This document shows, piece by piece, positions 47,893 through 57,707 of a DNA stretch of 64,000 nucleotides (positions within the stretch are counted from its first letter, which is position 1; every line of letters starts with the position of its first letter). The notes under the pieces are model-generated. The model did not search any database. It saw nothing but the letters and a program-made list of their open reading frames with translations, and was not told the DNA's origin. A program made the translations under genes and the position numbers. This DNA comes from Coniella vitis (lineage: Eukaryota; Ascomycota; Sordariomycetes; Diaporthales; Schizoparmaceae), in assembly GCA_011317545.1 (NCBI GenBank), contig WUJK01000011.1, positions 1,193,501 through 1,257,500 of the forward strand, given 5' to 3'.

Positions 47893-48112
47893 TACAGGAA
47901 GATATATAATAAAAGAAGTATTATACTACTTCTTATCTATGTATACTCGTAGACTGTAAATGTTAATACAGAATATTATAATCAATTTTCTTTTTCTTCT
48001 TCCTTGAACTTGAACAATATATTGTAGACTACAGAATATGTATTTATTGAGAATCAGGAAGGTCGATAACCAACACATGCCAAGACTAGAAACACAAGAT
48101 CATCATTGCTGG

Positions 48113-48437
48113 CTGCACCCGACCCTGTCAGGATAACCAGTATATGAGATCTGCTCTTCAGCCCCTGGCATGAACCGTAGCGACAAGTTGAGGACATTAC
48201 TAGCTGCACCCGACCCTGTCAGGATAGCTAGCATATGCAATCTGTCCGCCATGGTCTCTTAGGGACTGAAACGGAAGGGAAGGCCCAACACTTAAGCGCA
48301 CGAAGCCCTGTCGCTGACTGCACCCGACCTTGTCAGGATAACCAGTACACACGACCTTGCACGCTGTTATGTTTGTGCCCGTCTCTTGAGCCTTGTTTCA
48401 TGTGCCGCACACTCGACCTTGCCAGGATAACTACCAG
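48113..48437. repeat. Four-copy degenerate direct repeat with roughly 90-115 base spacing
   Basis: A unit of about 30 bases (core ACCCGACCYTGTCAGGATAA) starts at about 48113, 48204, 48318 and 48405. The first two copies are nearly identical and also share similarity upstream; the fourth is most diverged. The array ends about 110 bases beyond the stop codon of the minus-strand gene at 48548-49861, so it may lie in that gene's 3' untranslated region. The spacers are not alike enough for a clean minisatellite and there is no sign of CRISPR. Confidence 0.85.
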
Positions 48438-48547
48438 TGGAAATCCCTTCCGCCTCAAATTCGCTGCGTTTCGCCTTTGCCCGTCTACTTTTGCTCCAAT
48501 CTCGGTCCTGCTCTATGGTATCAGGAAGAGATTTTGGCATGTCAACG

Positions 48548-49861
48548 TCACGCGGGGTTGACTTTCTGCTTCCGTCCAACTCGCCCTCGATGAGGTCTAG
48601 AGCTGGCCGTAGCGTGGGCGATGGTGGCTTTGGATGTGGAGTGTCTCTGATGCTTCGTATCGTTGGCGGTATTTGACACATCACCGACCCTAGTCCTAGT
48701 TTGAACCTGCCGCCGTCGCTGCCTTGGCCTGTCGGCGACGATGCCACCAGCGGTGCCGCTAGCAGCTTTCACTGCAAGATCCTCGTCCACCTTCTTCTGG
48801 AGACGGGGCTCACCCTGCTGTCCAAGCTCAAAGAGACAGGCACTATCGCCGGTGAGTCGATTGCGTTGCGTCCTTGTTACGCGAGTGGAAGACAACGGCA
48901 TGGGAGACGACGAAGCGGAAGCCGTTGGAAAGATCGCCTGTTTCGCTTTGCCGCCCTGAGAGCGAGTCGAGCGAGGAGTGACGTGCGCGTCGTTGGAGCT
49001 CATTTGCTTGTTGGCCATTTTCGCCTTTTTCAGCTTGGGCTCCATAGCTGGCCTTGATTCTAGCTCATTGAAGCTGAGCTCAGACCCCCGGGGGTTGTGA
49101 GCACCATGGTCCATTTCATCACCCGAGACCATTCTTTTCCGCTTGGTGGTGGGCGCAGCAGTTGTTTCTGACCGACCTCTCGTCTTCCTCTTTCTGATGG
49201 GGTAAGCCGGCTCGAGCATCTCAGCATCCTCTGGTCGCATTCGCTTCCTCTGATGGTGGTGGGAGCTCGAGAATGAGCCAGATGATGATGTGCTCGGTAC
49301 CGGCTGAGATGATGCCTCGGGGTTCCTGCAGTCTATGACCCTGGTCTTCTTTGCAGGGCTGGGGTTATCGTTCTCATTCTCGACATTCTTCGGGCTTCTC
49401 TTTCTTTTGTTGCTTGATGTGGCGTTGGATCCCGTCAGTGCTGCTTTGGCGTTCCCAGAGCGCGTTTCTGTTGCCCTTTCGGAATTGTCTGGAAGAGGAT
49501 CTGGAGACTCGAAGCCGAGCCATGCCTGTGGCCAACCATCGCCCTGATAGTCTGGATAATCACCAATCTCAGTCAGGGACTTTCCCGGCGGGTACTCGAT
49601 ACGCGGATATTCTCTCGGGTTGGCGAAATCAGATACTTTTGCCAGCCCTGCGTCAACTAGAATATCCTTCCTCACTTCTTCGATATAGTTTGCAATCTGT
49701 CGCTGTGTGAGGCCGTCACTGTCCGGAGAGAACCTTCCTGATGCTATTTGCCGGTCATACTTGTCCACGTATTCCTGGCGCCACGCGTCGCGAGCAATCT
49801 TGAATCGCTCAAAGTAAGCTTCCCGGGACTCGTCCGGACGTCGCGGTGAACAGAATGGCAT
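48548..49861 (-). CDS. Basic low-complexity protein of unknown function, probably nuclear, 437 aa
   Basis: Single frame from ATG (MPFCSPRRPDES) to TGA. Residues 1-115 look ordered and conserved-like, with an amphipathic charged start (YFERFKIARDAWRQEYVDKY) and a Tyr/Pro segment (YPRIEYPPGKS, DYPDYQGDGWPQAWLG). The rest is Ser/Thr-rich and strongly basic, with several nuclear-localisation-like clusters (KRKRSPKN, RKRKTRGRS, TKRKRMVSG, KLKKAKMANK). I recognise no domain. It could be a chromatin or DNA-associated lineage-specific protein, but that is inference from charge alone. Its surroundings are AT-rich and repeat-bearing, unlike the gene-dense block to the left. Confidence 0.75.
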   Translation of the reverse strand: MPFCSPRRPDESREAYFERFKIARDAWRQEYVDKYDRQIASGRFSPDSDGLTQRQIANYIEEVRKDILVDAGLAKVSDFANPREYPRIEYPPGKSLTEIGDYPDYQGDGWPQAWLGFESPDPLPDNSERATETRSGNAKAALTGSNATSSNKRKRSPKNVENENDNPSPAKKTRVIDCRNPEASSQPVPSTSSSGSFSSSHHHQRKRMRPEDAEMLEPAYPIRKRKTRGRSETTAAPTTKRKRMVSGDEMDHGAHNPRGSELSFNELESRPAMEPKLKKAKMANKQMSSNDAHVTPRSTRSQGGKAKQAIFPTASASSSPMPLSSTRVTRTQRNRLTGDSACLFELGQQGEPRLQKKVDEDLAVKAASGTAGGIVADRPRQRRRQVQTRTRVGDVSNTANDTKHQRHSTSKATIAHATASSRPHRGRVGRKQKVNPA

Positions 49862-50638
49862 TCTGCAAGTACGAATATACTGTCAGGACGCGGCGATCTT
49901 TGGTACTCGTGGGTGTCTTCGATGATGCGGGTTGGGTTCCGATGAGAATGACATGCTGCTGATTAGTCAGACTGCGATTACCCTGCTCTGCCAGCAAGAC
50001 GCCAGCCCCCCTGGACCACGATGCCAAAAAACTGACAAGCGGGGGGGTCGCCTAGTTACCATTTTATCACGACAATGTTCGGGCAGTGAGCGTCTCCTCT
50101 CCCTAGTACCCGAATAGTGGTGTTTAGAATGACTAAACTATCTCACACTGAAATGTATATCATTATTGATAAGAGACTCGGGTAGTCAATGAATCCGTCT
50201 TCCTATTCTCGTTCTGATTCACAAGTCCACGATGCTAGGGGAACTTTTATTAACTAAACAAAGGTAAGATTTCATAAATGGTGAAGATAGTATTTAATAA
50301 CTATTACAATCAAGTCTCATTACGAGTAACAGTTTGTATTCGAGCCTGTCGAGTAATAAAGCATAGAGACACAGGATAGACTGTGGTCTGTTGTAATATT
50401 TGTGCCTTTACAGCCCTGCCGGGGATTTACCTCTCAAAGACTGTGAACTAATCCTAGACAGTATTTTGAGTAAGATATAGATCCAAGTCTTGATGCCACA
50501 GTAACTGACAGATATGTATATTATAACGGACTGAAGTTCATCTATTATCTCTGTATCCATTTCCCAACAGTATGCCTAGACAGTACTTTGAACAGTAAAC
50601 ACACAAGTCCGTCCTCATGCCAATTCAACCCAGAGCAT
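49862..50638. other. Intergenic, partly AT-rich
   Basis: Separates two minus-strand genes. From about 50100 to 50560 the sequence is AT-rich with no open frame of interest; it probably contains the 3' flank of the acetyltransferase gene and the promoter of the basic-protein gene. Confidence 0.5.
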
Positions 50639-51490
50639 CTATCGCTTTTCTTCCCACGGAAGGTTTTCTTGTCCCGGCTTGAACTTACCCTGCGCCGGCC
50701 GGTACATGGGCCACCATTCGAATGGAGTAAGCATTTCTTCCAGCTCTTTCTTTCGCGGCGTATCTTTAAACTGCGACATATCGAGTTCGCGCCTCGCGCC
50801 CTCAACAAAGCCGTACTGCCGGTAAAGGGCTCGGCCAACATCCGTGGCGTCAATATAAGAATCATAGCCGCGCTCGTCAGCCTGCTGGATACCCCACTCC
50901 ATCATGAGCCTGCCAGCCCCTCGCCGCCGCGCATCAGGGTGCGTGAAGCAGATATCCAGGACTGCGATAGTGTTAGCATTGAACCAACTTTTTCTTTTTT
51001 CTTCTTCTCTCTTTCTCTCTTTCTCTCTTTCTCTCTTTCTCTCTCTTCATCCAGTAATACTACCTTTCTGGCTTGAAAAAGACTTACAGACATGTGGCTT
51101 CCGCATATATGTCGAACGCGGCGTGAGAAACTGCCCCATGAGCGCGTTCGCAATATCCCGCTCCTCGCCTTCCGGAAACCAGTCGCACTCGTGCTCAGAC
51201 TCGGCAGCGTAGTAGACATCCGTGTCATAGACATGCCAGCATGCGGCGGCAAGGACACGGTCGCTCTCGTCGTCCGTGTCAATCACCTTGAGCCATTGCG
51301 ATGTGGCGTCACCGCGATGCCAGGCCGTCTGGCGCTCCACGGCAGACCGGATCGTCGCCTCCCGATCACCCTGAGGGGGGAAGAAGAGCTCGCGGAGCTT
51401 GCAGTGCGGCGTCTCATAGGCAGCGAACTCGCAGCGGACGAGGGCATCGAACTCGGCGTCGGACTCGAGCTGGACAAGTTTGAGGGGCAT
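50639..51490 (-). CDS. GNAT-family N-acetyltransferase, two exons, 241 aa
   Basis: Exons read 51490-51088 and 50961-50639; the 126-bp intron has a GTAAGT donor, a TGCTAAC branch site and a CAG acceptor, and the phases join. The start is the first ATG of the conserved frame (MPLKLVQLESDAEF). The acetyl-CoA-binding motif A is clear at 135-153: FLDICFTHPDARRRGAGRLM, with the pyrophosphate loop RRRGAG. It is followed by the typical D-A-T and RALYRQYGFVEG segment. The N-terminal half has the family's alpha/beta start and an ACWHVYD strand. Such proteins acetylate amines of small molecules or proteins; the substrate is unknown. The intron is enlarged by a CTTT/CT microsatellite. No signal peptide, so probably cytosolic. 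Confidence 0.9.
51001..51048. repeat. CTTT/CT microsatellite inside the GNAT intron
   Basis: A pyrimidine repeat (plus strand) with alternating TTTC and CTCT units, wholly within the acetyltransferase intron. Confidence 0.9.
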
Positions 51491-54400
51491 GGTGACAGAA
51501 AAACAAGAGCAGAAAAGAAAAAAAAGAAAGAACAGGAGCAGAGTTGAAAGGATTGCGGCAGAGCAGTCTCGTAAGGGAAATGAGAGTTGAGAAACGACGA
51601 GCGTGTAAGGATTGTCTTGCGGTTGATGTTTCCTCACAAAAGACGTCGTCTTTGCCAGGCCTGCTTTGATCATGCCGAGTATTGATAAAGCCGCGCGAAC
51701 CAACAACGCGTCAGATGATATGTATACTTATATGTTGCACAGATTACAAATGTACCTACAAGTTTTAAGTCGGACATAAGATGGTTTTGTACTATGTACT
51801 TTTGGCAGAACGACTGATTCTGACACAACATGCAGCACAACCCTTATCGCATGTGCGGTAGCCCCTTGCCATTACTACCCTAACTCTGTCTACCGCGCAA
51901 CTTCTTACTGACTTACTCTCTGTCTGGAACAACGCTCTAATCTAGTTGGACGTGGTGTTGATCTCCTGGCAAGTCGCGTGGTTCGTAAGCTGTCTCTCTC
52001 GGGCGGTTTACCCAGTTTAGGCCCTCGTCCGCGAACTCGCAAGTTTACGTATGATCAAGACGAGGGGGAGAGACTTCACTCGGAGAAGTTTTGCCGGTCA
52101 GCTTACATAGTACCTTTTCATCATGCATACTATTACATATTTGGAAGTTGTAGAGCAATTGGAAGCGGGGTGAAGCAGGAATGGTGAACTCAGATTCGGG
52201 ACATAACGAAATATTCTATACATAGTATATCCATGAGATGCGGTGTTATTGATGAGTAAGTCAAATTTGAAATTTGCCAAGCTCAAACATCAAGAAATTG
52301 CTTTTTTCCCATGCAAAGTAAGAAACGATCATGATGAAATCTCACGGTTTGTAAACAGGTATGATGCTGTTCGTTTTGGAATATCGTAGAGTGTGCCCTC
52401 AATAGTACAATTTGCATACGAAACTGAAGTTCCACGGGTCGATATGCTATTATACCAGCTTATAGAGCTTAAGACGGAGACTCCTGTGCCAATGTGATGT
52501 GCACCTATTATGTTAATCATGTTCATATCAACCAGTCGACCGCGTCGTTAAGTGCCCTGTCTCGCAAGTTCGTGACTATTCTGCGCAGACTCCACTTAGT
52601 CGCCGGTGAATAAGCAGATTGCGAACTTAGTCCCTTCTATTATGAACGCTCTCGACTTATGAGCCTTGAGGAGGCTCCCAATACATAAGAATAGCAAAAA
52701 CATTGGCGTTGCTCTAGTCAAGGATGATTTTATTCTGAAACACTTCAATACTAATTATTGGAGCGTGGCTTTTCTTTCATCATTCGCCTGTCAAGACGAC
52801 ATATGATAGTTCTGTCGAGTGTATATTCACACTAAAGCATGGAAGAAAAAGGCAAGAAGCAATTGACGGAGCGAAAAGAATTCTTCTCGCTTTATTCGAC
52901 CTGTGCAAGGTTGAAGAGTTGTCGAAAATGGTCGATATCTCTCGAGACGCTACCGCACCGTGGCTTATAACCAAAACGCTGTTGAACCAATTTGACGAAT
53001 CCGAGGACAATCGCCCAAGGCCCCAAGCCCAGAGACTACAGTCAAGAAGAGCCTCACATCAATAGACTTCGAGCGTTGTGTTGGTATACCAGGTGTACCA
53101 CCACGCAACATCATCAAAATGTTTACTTATGCAGCGATTTGCCAGTCGTTTCACGTATCTGGTTGCTTTTCCGAGAATGATAGCAGCGTGCGACCTCCAC
53201 AAGTATTAATGAACTCCTTTGATATGATACCCAAGACCCAGACCCCTCTCAAAGCCTTGTCTTGGTCTTCTGGCGGAGAACAAAACTGACCAGCAGAGTT
53301 TGCAGGCAAGTTGTTGCATTTCGGACGCTTTCCAAATGAGGGCTTGATAGCCTGATCATATTTGCAACTACGTATTCCCGCTCTCTTCGCCCCTAACCTG
53401 GCATTCTTGAAAACCATCAGCCAGCCAGCAGTAAGTCTATAACACACACAACGGGTACATGTCCGATCCACGATGGGACTTGAGAAGCTGCCTTTTATGG
53501 TGTTTACAGTAGCCTTGTTGGATTAGGATTTACAAAGGTCGAGCGCCCCACCTCGAAACATATCATTCTGTTTTTGCCTGTTACGTCTTGCCACGTATCG
53601 GGTCTTGCGTCCGGAGTTGTTGCTCGAAAGGTGTGTCTTGAGGCATTCACTTGGATATTCGCCCCAGGGGCCTCCTGAAAGAGTCTTCAATGCTTTGGTA
53701 TTATAGTCTTGTGTGCGTTGTATCGAGGAGAAAGGCTATCGCGCCAGAGATCCCCTCGGTTGAAATAGAGCTCCTCACACGCTCTGTAAGGTGATGACAG
53801 CATTTAGAGGTTCGGCATGGAAGCCTGCAGCACATGGCTGACCGATGAAGTTGATTCAATCTGTGGTAGTCCATAAAAGCAATTCTTTCTTTTTCATCTA
53901 GTCATCAACATCAAAGGGGGCACGTGTGTCACGTAGTATCCATCGACACTGGATCAGCATTGATTTGTCCATGCAAGGATCTTGACATCAAAGCATCAAT
54001 ACTACCTGGCTACAGGAGAAGGACGGCGTAAGTGGACTAGGCAGGCTGCTACGCAGTAGATCCGTAGGGCTTAGCGATTGAGAGGGGAGCCCAGAGCCAA
54101 CGAATAGTGAGCGTGATATGCAGTGCAAACAGTCTTCTAGAAGGCTGTCTAGACTGTCCAATGCATGGTTAGCTACCACTTACGTTAAGGAGGTACTGGA
54201 AATAATTTCCGTTCAATGCGAAAGGGTACACCATCCTGGAGTATTTCATGTTCAACAAAACCCTCAAAGATCATACTTAGCAATCGGTGTACCTATGGTG
54301 GTTCGACATCTTTGTATACATCTACGCCCCCAAAGAGGCGTCACCGCCTAGATAAGTAGATGCTCATCATCCCAAGATGCATGCATAGGGATACATGTTC

Positions 54401-55582
54401 CGACGTTCGAGGAATAAGCTTTTGTAGATAATTCCTCCAACGGCCTTGGGCCCTTTTCTGGCAATCCCAAGCATTTTCCAGCACATGACTATGGGGATTG
54501 CGGACTGTACTGTAGATAAGTGAAAAGGTTCCTGAGCACTTCGGCACTTCGAGTCAGGCAAGATAATACAGAGCAAGGTGGAGGATATCGCCTGCGGCAG
54601 ATAACGGCATCGGCGCCAGGCCTCGACGACCAACATTGCCTGTATCACACAACTTTCTTGGACCTCTGCATAGCATTACATAGTCTGACATTACATGTCG
54701 TATGTCAGTTGGTTTGAAAGAAGTAATGTGCTTGTGTAAATGTCAATGTGCCTCGGCAGTCTCGTCTCCAGCGCGCATTGTGCGGTGACACGGCACGTCC
54801 CTAGGGAATCTTATCTAGAGAAGCCAGCACTTGTTCCAACAAGGCAACTATACGCAGACGCAACGGTTGGATCGGACCCTCGACGTCAGCCCCCATGCCT
54901 GTGATGATGGGTGGCTGCATATTCTTGGGTATCTTGCCCATTCACAATCCGCAATGCCAGGGTCTGGCTGCCACTGGCCAGGGCTCCTTATCTTTGCCCC
55001 TTCTACCGAGCTGGGGTCGAGGCATCGCTTTATCAATTGGGCTGTCGTACAATGTACGCCAGTGTGTAGTCTTGGGGTGCTTGGCAATGTCTGGGAGCCT
55101 TGCAATTGAGGGGTTGGGCGTGGCTTTGTGAGCGCTGAGTTTATATACGACTGACTATCTAGAGTATTGCCATTGGAGGACTGGGGCCGGAAAGGGAATA
55201 ACGACTATCTCTTTTCTCCTTCTTGACCGCCGTCAATAACGACAGAACACGGACTAGTGCGCGATTAGGTAGCTTCTTGACACTTACACTCGCCCGCCTG
55301 GGCTACTATCAAGTATACTGCAAGGCAATGTACGCATCCTTCGATGCACATCCGGGGAATCTGGGTGACCACACCCTCGGGATGTCTTATCAATTCGTGT
55401 ATATGTAGTTAGTTCCTTGATCTGCATGCGCCTCGTCCCGATTCTCCCTCCCCTGAACTTCTTCCCTTGCCATTACCGACCTTGGGAGCCAGCTGGCCGC
55501 ACACAAAGGGCTGCGTTGCATACCTTCCCATAGCCAAGTCTCTGTGGTTCCATTGCCCAAGAAGCTGCCGTCCAACACCAAC
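51491..55582. other. Intergenic, AT-rich in part, with a decayed coding-like stretch
   Basis: The GNAT promoter is at the left end and the permease promoter at the right. Between about 51700 and 54000 the sequence is AT-richer than the gene-dense block. Three copies of the palindromic 9-mer lie at 51790, 52104 and 52219. A frameshifted coding-like stretch is at 52739-53289. No intact gene was recognised. Confidence 0.5.
52739..53289 (+). pseudogene. Frameshifted coding-like stretch, family unknown
   Basis: One frame is open from 52739 to a TAG at 53063 and contains protein-like sequence (AIDGAKRILLALFDLCKVEE, then SKMVDISRDATAPWLITKTL). Just before that stop a second frame becomes protein-like (LTSIDFERCVGIPGVPPRNI, then MFTYAAICQSFHVSGCFSEN) and continues to TGA at 53287. 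No splice signals explain the change of frame near 53000-53050, so a frameshift is the simplest reading. I recognise no family on this strand, and the opposite strand is also partly open (53151-53471), so the strand itself is uncertain. Confidence 0.25.
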
Positions 55583-56778
55583 ATGTCGACAGCGGAGAGA
55601 GCGTCGACATCGGACGGCTTGCCCGCCGATGCCTCGGTGCACAAGGCCCACCATGAGCCCGTCACGACAGCCCAGGGCGGCACTGTGCTCACAAGTGAAG
55701 CAGATGCCGAGCTGCTGGCCAAGATGGGCTACAAGCAGGAGCTGAAGCGCAACTTTTCGACGCTCGAAGTATTTGGCATTGCCTTTTCCATCATGGGCCT
55801 GCTGCCCTCCATCTCATCCACGCTCTCCTTCTCGCTGCCCGCCGGGCCCGCGGGCATGGTGTGGTCGTGGTTCGTGGCCAGCGGCTGCATCTTTGTCGTC
55901 GGCCTGGCCATGGCCGACCTGGGCAGCGCGATGCCCACGAGTGGTGGGCTGTACTACTGGACTCACTATTTCAGCTCGCCCAAAACGAGGAACTACTTGT
56001 CGTTTCTGGTCGGCTATAGCAACAGTCTCGGTCTGATTGGTGGATTCTGCAGTATCAACTGTGAGTATCGATCGTTTGTTGAAGGGTCTGGCTCGGGAAA
56101 GTATTGGCAGCACTGCTGGATTGCGCACAAGGGCTAATTAACGGCTGCAACACACAACGTTAGATGGCTTCGCTCTCATGTTTTGCGCCGTGATTGTCAT
56201 CGCAACAGACGCACAATGGAGCCCGAGCAACGGGATCGTCTACGTTGTCTTCATGCTGTGCACCCTCTCTCACGGCATCCTTGCCACGACTTTGACCAAA
56301 GTCATGGCCAAGATGCAGACCTTTGCTGTTGGACTGGTCAGTTGGGAGCTGTTCTCTTACTTCAGTTCTGGTAGTATTCGGCATGTGGCTGACAGGATCG
56401 TGTGAGAACAGAACATTGCCCTCATCCTCGCTACTATCATCGCGCTTCCCGTGGGGAGAGCGAGCCAGCGCAACGATGGCCACTTTATCTTTGCCAATGT
56501 AGAGAATCTGACCACCTGGCCGACCGGCTGGTCCTTTATGCTGGCATGGCTCAGCCCCATCTGGACGATTGGCGGCTTTGACTCTTGCGTCCACATGTCG
56601 GAAGAGGCAAGCAATGCCGCCAAGGCTGTGCCCCTGGGCATTCTCAGCTCGATTGGCATGTGCTGGGGCCTTGGCTTCGTCATTACCATTGTGCTGGCCG
56701 CTTGTATCAACACGGATATCGAGGGTGTGCTTGGGAGTCCATATGGGCAGCCTGTGAGTATCTTGGGCCCTATTTCCA

Positions 56779-56821
<43 letters not shown>

Positions 56822-57707
56822 AAAAAAGAAGACAAACGAGGCGGATGCGCTGACTTTGATCCCGCATACGTGCGTGTCCTAGATGGCCCAAATCTACTAC
56901 GACGCTCTCGGCAAGCATGGCGCCATGGGATTCATTGCGTTTCTCTTCATTGTGCAGTATCTCATGGGCATTTCCATCCTCGTCGCCTCTTCCCGGCAGA
57001 CCTGGGCTTTCTCGCGTGATGGCGCACTGCCCTTCTCGCCCTTTTTCCGGCCCATTGTAGGTTTCGCCCGTTTCTTTTCCACCGATCCACATGTCACCGT
57101 TTCGCTTTTCTTTTCTTTTTGTTTTCTCGGGCTTTTGCTGACCCAACGTCTTTTGTTTTCCGTGTGGCAGTCTGAGAGATTCGGCTTCATCCCGGTGCGA
57201 GCAGTCTGGGGCTGCGTCTTCGTCGCCATCGTCCTGGGCCTCCTCTGCCTCATCGCGTCCGCCGCCTCGTCCGCCCTCTTCTCGCTCGCCGTCGCCGGCA
57301 ACAACCTCGCCTGGGGCCTGCCCATCTTTGCGCGCGCCGTCTGGGGCCGCGACAAGTTCCAGCCGGGCGCCTTCTACACGGGCCGCTACCTCAGCCTGCC
57401 GATTGCCTGGGCGGCCATCGTCTTCCTCGTCTTTGGCATCGTGCTGGCCATGTTCCCCGACGGCGGGCCCGACCCCACGCCGCAGAGCATGAACTACACC
57501 GTCGTCATCAACATGGCTGTGTGGGGCGGCTGCTCGCTGTACTACCTTGTGGACGCGCGCAAGTGGTTCGAGGGGCCCAAGACGACGGTGGATGATGGCG
57601 CGGAGGAGATTGTGGGACAGGCGGTGCACGGCGGCGAAGAAAAGGCGGGGGGCGCTGTGGTGGGTAAGGAGAGAGACGCCGAAGCCGAGGCGGTGGCTTC
57701 GGCGTGA
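55583..57707 (+). CDS. APC-superfamily amino-acid/GABA-type permease, five exons, 567 aa
   Basis: Exons are 55583-56060, 56164-56336, 56412-56753, 56883-57056 and 57171-57707; introns are 103, 75, 129 and 114 bp. The order of parts matches fungal Uga4/GABA-permease-like transporters. A soluble N-terminus is followed by the start of the transporter core (RNFSTLEVFGIAFSIMGLLP) and ADLGSAMPTSGGLYYWTHYF in the first core helices. The near-invariant FDSCVHMSEEA motif is at 273-283, then SSRQTWAFSRDGALPFS, then PVRAVWGCVFVAIV. About twelve membrane segments are expected, at the plasma or vacuolar membrane. Substrate (GABA, amino acids, polyamines or choline) cannot be settled. Intron 4 is a multiple of three with no stop, so retention would keep the frame. 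Intron 2 uses the weak donor GTCAGT. Intron 3 holds a (GA)n run. Confidence 0.92.
56780..56816. repeat. (GA)n microsatellite inside permease intron 3
   Basis: A tandem GA run lies entirely between the GTGAGT donor and the TAG acceptor of intron 3. Confidence 0.9.

Larger units (their letters stand above)
46195..48547. other. Intergenic with A run, AT-rich stretch and repeat array
   Basis: Includes the aminotransferase promoter, a 46-base A run (46815-46860), an unassigned open stretch (47614-47892), a strongly AT-rich stretch at about 47890-48050, and a degenerate repeat array (48113-48437). No confident gene. Confidence 0.55.

Noticed and set aside
48113..48437. Possible CRISPR-like array
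   Set aside because: Repeats are diverged, spacers are unequal (about 57-80 bases) and the genome is eukaryotic.
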